Position numbers and translations under genes: made by a program. Below, in pieces: positions 17,615-27,380 of a stretch of 64,000 nt of DNA. Numbering within the stretch: position 1 is the stretch's first letter; every line of letters begins with the position of its first letter. Under the pieces are notes generated by a model that saw nothing but the letters and a program-made list of their open reading frames with translations, was not told where the DNA came from and did no database searches. The stretch is from Desulforhabdus amnigena (GTDB lineage: Bacteria; Desulfobacterota; Syntrophobacteria; Syntrophobacterales; Syntrophobacteraceae). Where the stretch lies: contig NZ_BSDR01000001.1 of NCBI RefSeq assembly GCF_027925305.1, positions 3,003,001 to 3,067,000 on the forward strand. Reading direction: 5' to 3'.

Positions 17615-19006
17615 ATGAGAAGGATTTCAATCCCATTGGTCATCGCCATCCTGAGCCTGGCCTGCCCCTTGCTGGGTTGGGCGGAGGACGCCCCCCCAAC
17701 GGCCGCAGATGTTCAGACGCACCTGAACTATGTATGGACCCTCGTGGCCGCAGCACTCGTATTCTTCATGCAGGCAGGGTTCGCCTGTGTGGAAGCAGGA
17801 TTTACCCGGGCCAAGAACGCCGTAAACATCATGATGAAAAACCTGATGGATTTCGCCGTGGGCAGTATCGCTTTTTGGGCCATCGGCTTCGGTTTGATGT
17901 TCGGCGCATCTGCAGGTGGATGGATAGGGACTTCGGGCTTCTTCCTTTCGGACTTTACCCCTGGCGAAGACCCATGGGTGCTCGCATTCTGGATGTTCCA
18001 GGTCGTGTTCGCCGCCACGGCAGCAACCATCGTATCGGGCGCCATGGCTGAACGAACTAAATTCACCAGCTACCTCATCTACAGCGCCTTCATCAGCGCG
18101 TTCATCTACCCCATAGTAGGGAGCTGGGCCTGGGGCGGCCTCTATCACGGAGGCGGCTGGCTGGAAAAACTGGGTTTCATTGACTTCGCGGGTTCCACCG
18201 TGGTCCATTCCGTAGGTGGCTGGTCGGCCCTGGCGGGCGCCATTGCCTTGGGTCCACGGATCGGCAAATACGATTCAAAGGGACGCCCCAGAGCGATCCC
18301 CGGCCACAATCTTCCCCTGGCGGCCATCGGCGTTTTCATCCTATGGCTTGGATGGTTCGGGTTCAATCCGGGTTCCACAACGGCCGGCAACAAAGATATC
18401 GCCATGATTTTCGTCAACACCAACCTGGCCGCTGCTGCTGGTTGCGTCTCTGCCCTGATCACCATCTGGACGATTGCAAAGAAACCGGATCTTTCCATGG
18501 CGTTGAACGGCGCCCTGGCGGGCCTTGTAGCGATCACAGCCCCCTGCAACAACGTAGCTCCCGGCAGTGCTGTAATCATCGGAGCTATCGGTGGAATCCT
18601 CGTGGTCTGGTCAGTCCTCCTCATAGACCGCATCGGTATCGATGATCCCGTGGGAGCCGTATCGGTTCACGCCGTCAACGGAGTCTGGGGAACTCTGGCC
18701 GCCGCCATTTTTGAAATCAAGGGTTTCAGCATTCACCAGCTGGGAGTTCAGGCTCTCGGGTGCGCGGCAACCTTCATCTGGACCTTTTCTACGGTGTACA
18801 TCCTGTTCCGCGTGCTGAAAGCCACCGTCGGTCTCAGAGTGACTCCTGAAGAAGAGATAGAAGGGCTGGATGTGGGAGAACATGGAGAAAGCGCATATCC
18901 GGATTTCACCATGGTCTCGGGACACGGGACGACAGATATCTTCGGTAATAAGACTTCAAAACCCATGATGAGCCCGGCCGCCAAGGAAGCAAATGTTACC
19001 GGCTAG
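17615..19006 (+). CDS. amtB: ammonium transporter AmtB
   Basis: Inner-membrane ammonium channel of 463 aa. An N-terminal signal peptide (about 1-22, ending GWAED) precedes eleven membrane helices. The two conserved pore histidines are in HSVGGWSALAGAI and HAVNGVWGT. The cytoplasmic tail (from about 405) is hydrophilic. A GAGAGGAG ribosome site precedes the ATG. It is co-transcribed with glnK, and a PAS-domain histidine kinase gene follows on the opposite strand. Confidence 0.96.
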   Translation: MRRISIPLVIAILSLACPLLGWAEDAPPTAADVQTHLNYVWTLVAAALVFFMQAGFACVEAGFTRAKNAVNIMMKNLMDFAVGSIAFWAIGFGLMFGASAGGWIGTSGFFLSDFTPGEDPWVLAFWMFQVVFAATAATIVSGAMAERTKFTSYLIYSAFISAFIYPIVGSWAWGGLYHGGGWLEKLGFIDFAGSTVVHSVGGWSALAGAIALGPRIGKYDSKGRPRAIPGHNLPLAAIGVFILWLGWFGFNPGSTTAGNKDIAMIFVNTNLAAAAGCVSALITIWTIAKKPDLSMALNGALAGLVAITAPCNNVAPGSAVIIGAIGGILVVWSVLLIDRIGIDDPVGAVSVHAVNGVWGTLAAAIFEIKGFSIHQLGVQALGCAATFIWTFSTVYILFRVLKATVGLRVTPEEEIEGLDVGEHGESAYPDFTMVSGHGTTDIFGNKTSKPMMSPAAKEANVTG

Positions 19007-19070
19007 AATGTCTTTGGTCCCTTTTGAAAGGCGGTCGCAACAGGCACGATTCAAAGCCGGCCCGAAAACA

Positions 19071-19097
19071 AATCCCCCCTTCACCGGGGGATTTTTT
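19071..19097 (+). terminator. rho-independent terminator after amtB
   Basis: A stem of AATCCCCC with GGGGGATT closes a short loop and is followed by TTTTT. It lies about 65 bp past the amtB stop. Confidence 0.75.
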
Positions 19098-19215
19098 GCC
19101 TTTCAGGAACCGATTTCCGAAGCTTGAAAACCTTGAAAACAAGGAAAGAGGGCATGACTTCTCCTCGACAAGGTTTTCCTTCACGCGAGTTTTCCAACGT
19201 TACTCTTGAATGATT

Positions 19216-20313
19216 TTACGGAGCAATGTCGAGGGGCAATTCAATGATGAAGGTCGCTCCCTTCGAAGGAGCGGAAACAAGGGTGATGGTCCCCCCGTGA
19301 TCCTGAATGATATTGCGAGAGATGGCCAACCCCAGGCCTGTTCCATCGGTCTTTGTGGTAAAAAATGGATCGAAAATTTTTTCCTGGAGTTCTTCACGGA
19401 TCCCGGGCCCATTGTCTTTGATGATGATTTGAACCATCGTAAAAGCCATTCTGGTGCTGACGCTGATTGTCCCCACGCCTTGCATGGCGTCGACCGCATT
19501 TTGAAGAATATTCAAAATGACCTGCTTGAGCTGATCCGCATCCCCTTGAATCATGAGGGGATAAGGTGATAATTCGGTGTTCAGTTCCACCTGACGGTCC
19601 TGGAGCATGGGTTCCAGAAGCTCAAAAGTCTCTTTCAGCACCTGGTTCACGGAAAGGGAATGCTTCTGGCTGGCCGCCGGTGGCCGGGTGAGAAGGCGAA
19701 CACCGTTGAGCAGCGCTTCCAGCCTGCGCACTTCCTCGATGACAATCCCCAGTTTCTGTTTGTTCTTCTCGTCTTCTCTCAGCCCCTCACAGTTTTGCAC
19801 CTGCCGAGCAAATCCTCCCATGAGCATCAGCGGCTTTCGAATCTCATGGACAACTTGAGCCACAGTCTTTCCAATGGCCGCAAGCTTTTCCATGAAACGA
19901 AGTTCCCGTTCCATTTCCTTGCGTCTGGAAATGTCCCGGATGACCGCAGTGAAATAGAGCCGCCCTTCCGTTCTGGAAACGGAATAGGAAATCTCCACGG
20001 GAAAGGACCGTCCCTCCTTGTGCAGCCCGAAACACTCTCTGAACTTACCGATTACCCTGGGAGTGCCCGTCTCGATATAACGTTCCACGTACTCCCTATG
20101 GATGGCCTGATGGGGATTGGGGATCAATGGAGAAACATCCTGCCCGACGATTTCGCTGCATTTGTAGCCGAACATCTTCTCGGCAGCTTTGTTGCAGAGC
20201 AGGACCTTGTGGTCTTCATCAATGGTGATGACGGCATCGGTCACCGATTCAAGGATGTCCCAGACGAGGGTTTCGGATAGAAGCTTTTTGCGAAAGTCCA
20301 GAGGCAAAACCAC
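19216..20313 (-). CDS. PAS-domain sensor histidine kinase
   Basis: Cytoplasmic two-component sensor kinase of 365 aa. A PAS domain (about 15-130; [19 protein letters not shown]) with a PAC-like tail ([16 protein letters not shown]) leads to a HisKA domain with the phospho-acceptor in VVHEIRKPL and a GHKL ATPase with N-box QNAVDAM and G-boxes DNGPGI and GTGLGLAIS. The start is GTG at 20313 with GAGGAG five nt upstream. It has no membrane segment. Its place opposite amtB and its NtrB-like layout hint at nitrogen sensing, but no response regulator gene is adjacent. Confidence 0.9.
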   Translation of the reverse strand: MVLPLDFRKKLLSETLVWDILESVTDAVITIDEDHKVLLCNKAAEKMFGYKCSEIVGQDVSPLIPNPHQAIHREYVERYIETGTPRVIGKFRECFGLHKEGRSFPVEISYSVSRTEGRLYFTAVIRDISRRKEMERELRFMEKLAAIGKTVAQVVHEIRKPLMLMGGFARQVQNCEGLREDEKNKQKLGIVIEEVRRLEALLNGVRLLTRPPAASQKHSLSVNQVLKETFELLEPMLQDRQVELNTELSPYPLMIQGDADQLKQVILNILQNAVDAMQGVGTISVSTRMAFTMVQIIIKDNGPGIREELQEKIFDPFFTTKTDGTGLGLAISRNIIQDHGGTITLVSAPSKGATFIIELPLDIAP

Positions 20314-20683
20314 GGGCTCTCCTCACATTGGCCGTGCATGCGGGTTCAGGAGCCGAAGGCCATCCGTTTCCCGCAGGATTTACCAAGGCGGCAAAACGAA
20401 GGGCTCTCACTCCCCATGGACGAAAGTACACGCGTTCAACGATCATTCAACGGGTTCCGGAAAACCGAGTCCATATACTAATCGTCATGCCCGTTTGATG
20501 CAAGGCCAACCCGGCAATTCTTATTTTGGATGTCTCTCGGGATAACTGAGGGAGTTGGCGAATTCCAATATCCCGTTATTCAGCACGGAGACACAGAGGA
20601 CACGGAGAGAATCTTGGAATTCTTATGGAATCCCTCTGTGATCTCTGCGCATCCGTGGTTCAGAGAAATCCGACAATGTCATG
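20314..20683. other. intergenic region
   Basis: Spacer between aroB and the PAS kinase gene, both on the minus strand. Its left-hand 100 bp is the second CACGGAGA repeat. The remainder shows no supported ORF. Confidence 0.55.
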
Positions 20684-20685
20684 CT
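20581..20685. repeat. CACGGAGA dispersed repeat, copy 2
   Basis: Shares the block order of the copy at 9716-9820, ending GAAATCCGACAATGTC. It runs up to the aroB stop codon. Confidence 0.75.
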
Positions 20686-21778
20686 ATTTCCCCCTCAAGC
20701 TCGCCAGGGCATCTTCCAATTCCCCCATGTCCAGGTCGTCGCAATCCATGACCTCACCGATTCTCACGGGTAAGATGAAATGCAGGGTCTTCCCCACTCT
20801 TTTTTTGTCCGTCTTCAAGGCGAAAATGATTTCCTTGGGAGAAAATTCGGGGGGAATCCTTACGGGCAATTCCCAGGCTTCACAGAGTTTTTCCAGGCGG
20901 TCCAAATCCCCCCGGATGATCAGCCCCCTCTTCAGGGCCAACTTTGCAGCGACTACCATCCCCATGGCCACCGCATCCCCATGACGAATCCGATACTCGC
21001 TGAGCCTTTCCAAAGCATGTCCCACCGTGTGCCCCAGGTTCAAAATTCTCCGGTAACCGGATTCCCTCTCATCGGATTCCACCACTTTTGCTTTAATGAT
21101 GCAACACGCCGTAACGACCCGAACCAGGGCATCCCTTTCGCGTTTCTTGATGGCTTCACTGTGGCTTTCCAGATACTTCCACAGGACTTCATCGCCGATC
21201 ATGGCCGTTTTGATCACTTCCGCCATGCCCTGCCTCAACTGCTCGTCAGGAAGGGTTTCCAGAAACTGTGCATCCATCCAAATTGCACCTGGCTGGTGAA
21301 ACGTTCCCAAAAGATTCTTTCCCTCGGGAAGGTCGACTCCCGTCTTCCCCCCGACGCTGCTGTCCACCTGAGCAAGGAGTGTGGTGGGAACCTGAAAATG
21401 AGGGATGCCCCGCATGTAAATGGATGCCAGAAACCCCACCACATCGCCGGTCACCCCGCCGCCCACCGCCACCAGGGCGCTCTCCCGGTCAGCCCCGGCC
21501 ACAGCCAGTTGCCGGCCGAGTTCCTCCACTGCAGCGAGACGCTTATTGGGCTCCGAGGCAGGAAAGAGAATCAAATGCCCCTTCAGCCACTCTCCCCAAC
21601 TCCATTTTTCGATGCGTTCCTTCCAGAGGTTCCACACATTTTCATCCCAGATCCAATAAGCAACCCGCCCTTCCAGATAGGACCGGAGCGCTGCCGGCAG
21701 ATCCTGTAGAAGCCCCTCCCCAATGATCACATCAGAAGTTCGAGGAGGTATTCCAGGCAAATTCATAGTCAATTTCAT
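20684..21778 (-). CDS. aroB: 3-dehydroquinate synthase
   Basis: Second enzyme of the shikimate pathway, converting DAHP to 3-dehydroquinate with NAD and a divalent metal. The 364-aa product has the NAD-binding GGGVTGDVVGFLAS, the substrate region AQVDSSVGGKTGVDLPEGKN and the metal ligand motif LGHTVGHALE. The ATG at 21778 (MKLTMN) is chosen by homology. The open frame runs 71 codons further upstream into the small FeoB-associated gene and that part looks non-coding. Confidence 0.95.
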   Translation of the reverse strand: MKLTMNLPGIPPRTSDVIIGEGLLQDLPAALRSYLEGRVAYWIWDENVWNLWKERIEKWSWGEWLKGHLILFPASEPNKRLAAVEELGRQLAVAGADRESALVAVGGGVTGDVVGFLASIYMRGIPHFQVPTTLLAQVDSSVGGKTGVDLPEGKNLLGTFHQPGAIWMDAQFLETLPDEQLRQGMAEVIKTAMIGDEVLWKYLESHSEAIKKRERDALVRVVTACCIIKAKVVESDERESGYRRILNLGHTVGHALERLSEYRIRHGDAVAMGMVVAAKLALKRGLIIRGDLDRLEKLCEAWELPVRIPPEFSPKEIIFALKTDKKRVGKTLHFILPVRIGEVMDCDDLDMGELEDALASLRGK

Positions 21779-21863
21779 TTCCGTACCCCTGTATATGATT
21801 GGTGAGGCCGCTCTCTGCTGGGGGTATCGTCCCACAGCAAAAAGACGCTCCCCCAAAGGCACT

Positions 21864-22055
21864 TCAGCGCAGGCCCGTCTTTCGCTCCCCACAGTCGCAC
21901 CTTTCCGCAACATCCCTTGCCGAAGACTGCACCCCACAGCAGCCCGAACAACCTGAACAGGAGGGGACTTCAGATCGAAACACCCGAACATAATGACGGA
22001 TCACGTAAACCAAAACTGCCGCCAGCAAAACCAGGATCACAACAGTTTGCCACAT
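21864..22055 (-). CDS. small Cys-rich membrane protein linked to FeoB
   Basis: A 63-aa protein with one N-terminal membrane helix (residues 3-20) followed by a cytoplasmic tail containing CSGCSGCCG and a further CDC. This pattern matches the small FeoB-associated Cys-rich membrane proteins often found just after feoB. It lies 9 bp after feoB on the same strand. It may bind Fe(II) or an Fe-S cluster and help FeoB, but no member has a proven mechanism that I can cite from the sequence. Confidence 0.8.
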   Translation of the reverse strand: MWQTVVILVLLAAVLVYVIRHYVRVFRSEVPSCSGCSGCCGVQSSARDVAERCDCGERKTGLR

Positions 22056-22064
22056 AAATTTCTC

Positions 22065-24302
22065 CTAACTTCCCAGGCCAAGCCACCGACCGCCCTGGTA
22101 GATCAGCACGGCGATCAAAAAAGCTATGGTTGTATTGAAAACCATGGAAAACAAACCCCATTTCCAGGCCCCCGATTCCTTGATGATACAGGTGACCGTG
22201 GCAAAGCAGGGAGCATAGAGCATGATGAATACGATCACCGCAAAGGCTTTGAGAGGATTCCAAAGGGGATCCCTGGCCAAATGCTCGCTCAGAGAAACAT
22301 TTTCCCCTGTTTGCACTTCCCCCAGCGAATAGGCGGTGCCAAGTGTCGAAATGATGATTTCCTTGGCTGCAAAGCCCGAAAGGAGGGCCACATTGGTGCG
22401 CCAATCAAATCCGCACCAACGGCTGACACTTTCCATGGCCATTCCCACACGGCCGGCGAAAGAATACTTCAAAGCAGCCTGAGCTTCTTCACGGTCGATG
22501 GCATGGATACGTTCGCGGGCTGCCGCTGATTCAGCAGACAGCTCCTCCCCTTCAGACGGTCCTTTCAGCAGCGCATCCCTCAGATCCTCCGGCACCGAAG
22601 CCAGAACCTTCTGACGCTCCTCCTCGAATTGACTCTTCATGGAATCCGAAAGGGCAGGGAAAGTCATGAGCGCCCAGAAAAGGATGGAAATGGCCAGAAT
22701 GATCGTCCCCGCCTTTTCAATGTATTGCCAGGTGCGTTCCCACGTATGTATCAACAACCCCTTCAGCGTTGGAAGACGATAGGGGGGCAATTCCAGAAGA
22801 AAGGGTGTGCTCGGCCCCCGCAGGATAGTGGACCGGATGAATTTTGCCAGGAAAAGCGCCGCCGTCCAGGAAAGCATTGTCAGGAGAAACATCATGGTCG
22901 CCCGGTTGGTGGGGAAAAAAGCCGCGATGAGCATGGCAAAGACCGGGATCTTGGCTCCACAGTTCATGAAAGGAGCAGTGAGAAGGGTCGCCAGCCGCTC
23001 CCGGGAACTCCGAAGGGTTCGTGTGGCCATGACACCCGGCACCGCACATCCGCCCGCTATTCCTCCGGAAATGATGAAAGCCATCACGGAACTGCCGTGG
23101 AGTCCAAAGCTCCGAAAAACCCGATCGAGCATGTAGGCAACACGCGCCAGATACCCCGTATCTTCCAGAAAAGCGATGGCAAAAAACATGAAAAGAATGA
23201 GAGGCACAAAACCGATGACTCCCCCCACTCCGTCGATGATACCGGAAACGATCAGAGATTTCACGAGGCCTTCGGGGAGAACGGAATTCATGTAGTCCCC
23301 CAGCATGGAAAAACCCGATTCGACAAGACTCACGGGAAACTGACTGTAATTGAACGTGAACTGGTATACCGCATAGAGAATCAGCCCCATGCAGATGGGA
23401 CCCAGGAGCCGGTTGGTCAGAATCTTGTCTATCTGATCTGAAAGATACAGCCGGTCGGCTTTTTGACTTTGCTTCACCACCCCACCTTTGAGCAGAGCGG
23501 AAATGAAACCGTAGCGATGATCGGCAATGATTGCTTCGGGATAGCTTTCCAGCGTTTTCTGCAGATGGTCCGTCACATGGTGCGCTATGGATTCCAATTT
23601 CTTTGAAAGTTCGGGATTGTTTTCCCGCCCTTTTTTCAGAACCTGCTCGTCCGCCTCCAGGTACTTGAGCGCCGTCCATCGGGGAGGAAGCATCTCGGTG
23701 AGAAGCCCTGCTGCGATGATTTCCTTCTCCATTTCATCCAGAGCCGGATCGATGTCAGGACCATAGGAGATATGGAGAGGGTTCCAGGGATGATTTTCTG
23801 CAGCCAGCTTCGCCGTGGTCTCCAGGAGGGCCTCCTTGCCTCTGCCGGTTCGGGCCACTGTGGGGATGACAGGAATCTGCAGGCGACGTGACAGTTCCTC
23901 CACATCGATTTCAATGCCCCGCCCTTCCGCGGCATCGATCATGTTGAGCGCCAGCACTACGGGAATGCCCAATTCCATGAGTTGAACCGTGAGATAGAGA
24001 TTCCTTTCGAGGTTGGAAGCATCCACGATGTTCATGACGACCTGGGGGCGCTCATGAACGAGAAAATCCCTTGCCACCAGCTCTTCGAGGGAATAGGCGG
24101 TGAGAGAGTAGGTACCGGGAAGGTCGACCAGGCGGAGCGAACTCCCGTTGAGCTGATAGAAGCCTTCCTTCTTTTCTACCGTAATCCCCGGATAATTGCC
24201 TACGTGCTGGCGAGCTCCCGTCACGGCGTTGAACAACGTTGTCTTGCCGCAGTTGGGATTACCCGCCAGGGCTATCAAATACTGTGGGTCCCCATTGCTC
24301 AT
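22065..24302 (-). CDS. feoB: ferrous iron transporter FeoB
   Basis: Inner-membrane Fe(II) uptake protein of 745 aa. The N-terminal G-protein domain has GNPNCGKTT (14-22), the switch II motif DLPGTYSL and the base-recognition motif NMID. It is followed by a helical regulatory region and a C-terminal membrane domain with Gate-type repeats (GGIAGGCAVPGVMATRT). A hydrophilic insertion near residues 560-640 (EEERQKVLASVPEDL) separates transmembrane segments. Its ATG overlaps the feoA stop (ATGA), so the two are translationally coupled. Confidence 0.96.
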   Translation of the reverse strand: MSNGDPQYLIALAGNPNCGKTTLFNAVTGARQHVGNYPGITVEKKEGFYQLNGSSLRLVDLPGTYSLTAYSLEELVARDFLVHERPQVVMNIVDASNLERNLYLTVQLMELGIPVVLALNMIDAAEGRGIEIDVEELSRRLQIPVIPTVARTGRGKEALLETTAKLAAENHPWNPLHISYGPDIDPALDEMEKEIIAAGLLTEMLPPRWTALKYLEADEQVLKKGRENNPELSKKLESIAHHVTDHLQKTLESYPEAIIADHRYGFISALLKGGVVKQSQKADRLYLSDQIDKILTNRLLGPICMGLILYAVYQFTFNYSQFPVSLVESGFSMLGDYMNSVLPEGLVKSLIVSGIIDGVGGVIGFVPLILFMFFAIAFLEDTGYLARVAYMLDRVFRSFGLHGSSVMAFIISGGIAGGCAVPGVMATRTLRSSRERLATLLTAPFMNCGAKIPVFAMLIAAFFPTNRATMMFLLTMLSWTAALFLAKFIRSTILRGPSTPFLLELPPYRLPTLKGLLIHTWERTWQYIEKAGTIILAISILFWALMTFPALSDSMKSQFEEERQKVLASVPEDLRDALLKGPSEGEELSAESAAARERIHAIDREEAQAALKYSFAGRVGMAMESVSRWCGFDWRTNVALLSGFAAKEIIISTLGTAYSLGEVQTGENVSLSEHLARDPLWNPLKAFAVIVFIMLYAPCFATVTCIIKESGAWKWGLFSMVFNTTIAFLIAVLIYQGGRWLGLGS

Positions 24303-24541
24303 GATGCTTCATCCACCTCTACATGGATATAATCCGCTTCATTATTGCGCAACGTCAACGTAAAATTGCGAACTCGAATGGCCACAGGATCTTTCAAGGG
24401 AGCCCGTCCCTGAACGTGAATAGGAGTTCCCGGTACGATTCCCATATCACGTATACGGCGCCCCAGCTCACCCGAAGCCTTCACTTGAACCACCACGCCT
24501 CTCTGCCCAGGCAGCATATGACGCAAAAGCACAATACCCAT
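24299..24541 (-). CDS. feoA: FeoA-domain protein coupled to FeoB
   Basis: An 80-aa SH3-like protein that supports FeoB-dependent Fe(II) uptake. Motifs include the LPGQRGVVVQV opening and RRIRDMGIVPGTPI, the hallmark of FeoA. The ATG at 24541 has AAAGGAA five nt before it; an ATG 18 nt upstream is less likely. A TTAGG-N4-CCTAA palindrome lies 23-36 bp upstream and probably controls iron-responsive expression. Confidence 0.9.
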   Translation of the reverse strand: MGIVLLRHMLPGQRGVVVQVKASGELGRRIRDMGIVPGTPIHVQGRAPLKDPVAIRVRNFTLTLRNNEADYIHVEVDEAS

Positions 24542-24563
24542 ACAGTTCCTTTTTTGCAAAAAA

Positions 24564-24577
24564 TTAGGTTTTCCTAA
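24564..24577. promoter_or_regulatory. DtxR/IdeR-type palindrome upstream of feoA-feoB
   Basis: TTAGGTTTTCCTAA is a perfect 14-bp palindrome just upstream of feoA and resembles the core of DtxR/IdeR/MntR operators (TTAGG...CCTAA). A related site with one mismatch precedes the second feoA-like gene at 24977-24990. Confidence 0.6.
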
Positions 24578-24591
24578 CTTTTAGTTCTTTT

Positions 24592-24620
24592 AAAAAGCGG
24601 TTACAGTGAACCGCTTTTTA
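24592..24620. terminator. terminator of the second feoA-like gene
   Basis: AAAAGCGGTT and AACCGCTTTT pair around a short loop. Read on the minus strand the hairpin ends in a T run, so it should stop transcription from the upstream feoA-like gene before feoA-feoB. The A/T tracts on both sides could make it bidirectional. Confidence 0.7.
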
Positions 24621-24647
24621 TACCATCCCGGACAGGGGCAGGTAAGA

Positions 24648-24941
24648 TCAAATTGCTGAAGTGACCATAATTTTCTCGGAAACTCCTGCTCCCAAGCTGA
24701 GTGTGCTGCCGTGTACCCGCACCAGACAGGGACAACCGCATCCCGAGCAGAGCAACTCCATCTCCACCCCCGGATAAATCCCCAAAGCCGCCATTCTCGC
24801 ACAAAGATGCCGTCCGCCTTGAATACAGGCCACCTTGAAACGCTTCCCGGTCACGGCTTTGCAAAGCGGCAACCGCCCCTCTTCCGCGCCCTTCTTACCG
24901 CTGCATGGACAACATTTTTTCCACATCCAACCGTTCAGCAT
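24648..24941 (-). CDS. second FeoA-domain protein with Cys-rich N-terminus
   Basis: A 97-aa FeoA-like protein: the MAALGIYPGVEMELL segment aligns with the RRIRDMGIVPGTPI signature. It differs by Cys pairs at the start (KKCCPCSGKKG) and middle (CSGCGCPC), which suggest metal or Fe-S binding. The ATG at 24941 follows AGGAGG with seven-nt spacing. It is separated from feoA-feoB by a terminator and has its own TTAGG-type box, so it is probably a separate transcript responding to the same signal. Confidence 0.82.
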   Translation of the reverse strand: MLNGWMWKKCCPCSGKKGAEEGRLPLCKAVTGKRFKVACIQGGRHLCARMAALGIYPGVEMELLCSGCGCPCLVRVHGSTLSLGAGVSEKIMVTSAI

Positions 24942-24976
24942 AAATTCCTCCTGAGCACATGCATGAGATACAACAA

Positions 24977-24990
24977 TTAGGTAATCCAAA
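24977..24990. promoter_or_regulatory. imperfect DtxR-type box upstream of second feoA-like gene
   Basis: TTAGGTAATCCAAA matches the TTAGG-N4-CCTAA palindrome of 24564-24577 with one mismatch in the right arm and lies 36 bp before the start. Confidence 0.45.
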
Positions 24991-25080
24991 CTTTATATGT
25001 AGTCAATAGCTTTCTCAGGAATAGAAGTCCTTGACTTCGGTCAAAGTCTGATCGCATTTTAAAATCGGAAAGGGAAAAAA

Positions 25081-27087
25081 ATGACGGCTACGAACAATTC
25101 TCCATCAGACATGCTGACAGCTCTGAGTGAAAAATACAGAATGGGAGATCAGCCTTCGCCTCAAGAGATAGAAGCACTCCTGAAGCTTTGCAGAATGCCG
25201 CCGGGCGACATGCGTGAAGCAGCACTCTCCCTTCTGCTCCACCCGCCGGTCTGCCGGGAACTGGATTACCACCGTTGGCTGACATATTATCTCATGGATA
25301 GTAACATGAGAATCGACTCACTTCCGGACCCTTTGGTGGAGCTTCTTTTGGATCGCCTCGCCTTTTTGGGAAGAATTCCTTGCGAACCCAGGCAAAAAGA
25401 GTTTTTTGTTCGCCTCCTGAGAAATCTTTCTCCCCACTCCCGGGAACTGCTGTTTGAAAAAACTTTCCCTCTTCGCCCTTTTCTCCAGTACATTCCTCCC
25501 AAGTCTTTGATGAAAAGCTTATCCGAAAAGCTCCCCCGCCTCTTTGAAAAGAGGGGCGAGATGAAGGTCGTCCGGGCAGGCTCTCCCCACCACCGCAATC
25601 GCCATCAGCCCTCCAGAGCCCAGTGGAGGCAGCTTCGGAAAAAACTACTCACCCTGCCCGAATTCCCTCCCTGGAGCCAGGTCACGCTCAGAGACCTCAA
25701 GAACATGAGCCGGTCCGCACGGACGGGACGTCGTCTTTTTTCACTTTCCAAAGAAGCCTGGCTCCCAAAAGGCCGTTCCCTGCTTTTTGCTGCATCTGTT
25801 CGAACCCAGGCGCCGCCCCTCAGCCCCATGTCTCAAATTCATTGGGACGGCTCCAGTCCCGAGACGCTCCGGTATTTTGAAACCCTCCTGGCCTGTCAGG
25901 CTGAAGAACTGCGCCGCGTGAGGTCTCTTGCCCAATCCGTCAGCCAAAGCACGGGCCGTGTGGTGCTCAGCTGGCATAACGCCACCCTGGGGGCGGCTGG
26001 AGGGTGGGCTTTTGAAAGCCTTCCCCACTATTTTTCTACAGATTCCGTATTCGAATCCTTCAAGGAAAACGTCCGCAGCGAAATGGAAATAATGGAGAAG
26101 CACCGCTTTGGCGGCAGAGATCGCATCCAGGACCTGTGGGCACTGTGGGAAAAGAGGATGGTGAAGCCCAAAATCATGCACGCCCTCTGGGAAAGCCGGA
26201 TTCGCGCAACACTGGATCCTTCTTCTGAAAAAGGCTGGAAAAGGGATTATCAGGCGGCGAAAACGTACCTGGGAGAGAAAGACCTCTCCGAACTGACCGA
26301 CGGAGCACGGCTCGGCTGGCATGGATGGGTCAGCCCCCACCAGCAGGTTTGCGTGGAAGAGGTCGTTTCCTGGCGTGATCATCGGGAAAAACTCTGGAAA
26401 AATGGGCTCTTGAGCCTCACGGCCCTGATGAAGGAAGGACAAAAGCTCATGGATGCCGGCCGGCTGGGATCTTTCGTTCTTCCCTGGATCGACAAGTTCT
26501 TTATTTCCTCCAAGCGGGAACAAGATGACGAATACCTGCCGGCCCTTGTGGAATGGCTCGAATCGGCCGGTGTTCAGCCCCTCATTTTGTTTTGGGAAGA
26601 TACAGCGCACATCCAGACCCCCAGTTTTCAGCTCACCCTCAAAAAAATGATAGAAAAGGGACATCCGTACCGGGGAATTGGAATTTTCGACACCCATGGA
26701 TCCGAACGGAAAAAGGCTTTGGAAATCATCAATCAAGAACATTCATGCGTAAGGCTTTTCGCTCTGAGACCGCACAGCGACACCCATCATTTCAGATCCT
26801 TGAGTGAGCTCCTGCGAGACAAAGATCCCCATTTTATCGAAGCCTACGACTCTGCCTGGAAAGACGAGCTTTGCTTCATCTACACGGGAACCCAGGTGTT
26901 GCCCCTTCTGTCCGTCCAGTGCGAAATGGAACCCTTTCCTGCCTGGATGGCATCGAAAGGCGCCAAGTACCCCTTTGGCGCATACTTTCGCCGAAGATTA
27001 CGGCAGAGCGTCCTGGGAGAAAAAGCTCCGGCAGCAGAGGAAGATGCCTTTTCAACGGATTATTCCACCTGGGCAAACCTTCTTTGA
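25081..27087 (+). CDS. hypothetical 668-aa protein
   Basis: I do not recognise this family. It is soluble, with no signal peptide or membrane segment, and rich in Leu, Arg and Trp. Residues 1-160 look like a helical repeat region. A basic linker (about 160-240, with HHRNRHQPSRAQWRQLRKK) leads to a larger C-terminal region with mixed alpha/beta segments (LVEWLESAGVQPLILFWED, then IGIFDTHGSERKKALEIIN). The ATG at 25081 follows AAAGGGAAAAAA. It is monocistronic, between the feo cluster and pcm. Codon use looks like that of its neighbours and the frame is intact, so it is a real gene. Confidence 0.7.
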   Translation: MTATNNSPSDMLTALSEKYRMGDQPSPQEIEALLKLCRMPPGDMREAALSLLLHPPVCRELDYHRWLTYYLMDSNMRIDSLPDPLVELLLDRLAFLGRIPCEPRQKEFFVRLLRNLSPHSRELLFEKTFPLRPFLQYIPPKSLMKSLSEKLPRLFEKRGEMKVVRAGSPHHRNRHQPSRAQWRQLRKKLLTLPEFPPWSQVTLRDLKNMSRSARTGRRLFSLSKEAWLPKGRSLLFAASVRTQAPPLSPMSQIHWDGSSPETLRYFETLLACQAEELRRVRSLAQSVSQSTGRVVLSWHNATLGAAGGWAFESLPHYFSTDSVFESFKENVRSEMEIMEKHRFGGRDRIQDLWALWEKRMVKPKIMHALWESRIRATLDPSSEKGWKRDYQAAKTYLGEKDLSELTDGARLGWHGWVSPHQQVCVEEVVSWRDHREKLWKNGLLSLTALMKEGQKLMDAGRLGSFVLPWIDKFFISSKREQDDEYLPALVEWLESAGVQPLILFWEDTAHIQTPSFQLTLKKMIEKGHPYRGIGIFDTHGSERKKALEIINQEHSCVRLFALRPHSDTHHFRSLSELLRDKDPHFIEAYDSAWKDELCFIYTGTQVLPLLSVQCEMEPFPAWMASKGAKYPFGAYFRRRLRQSVLGEKAPAAEEDAFSTDYSTWANLL

Positions 27088-27380
27088 ATGAAAACCTTCT
27101 CCTTCGCTTCGAAATGTCACTGGGCTTCCTGATACGACGGGGTAAGAGGTAGAAAAATATGGGCGCCCCCATACTCAGTTGCCGGAAAGGACGATATGAC
27201 GATATAATGAAAAAGCGGTTGACAATGTTCTCTTTTTGACCTTAGTTCTATAGTTGATAACAATGGATAATTCTCCGCCTCAGTTTGTGGCGAATAAGCA
27301 TTTCAAATAACCTCCCGCCATCCATGAACCTGGTTCTCGAGGGAGGCGACTTCAAAATTCGGTGAAGGTCGAGTCTTTGC

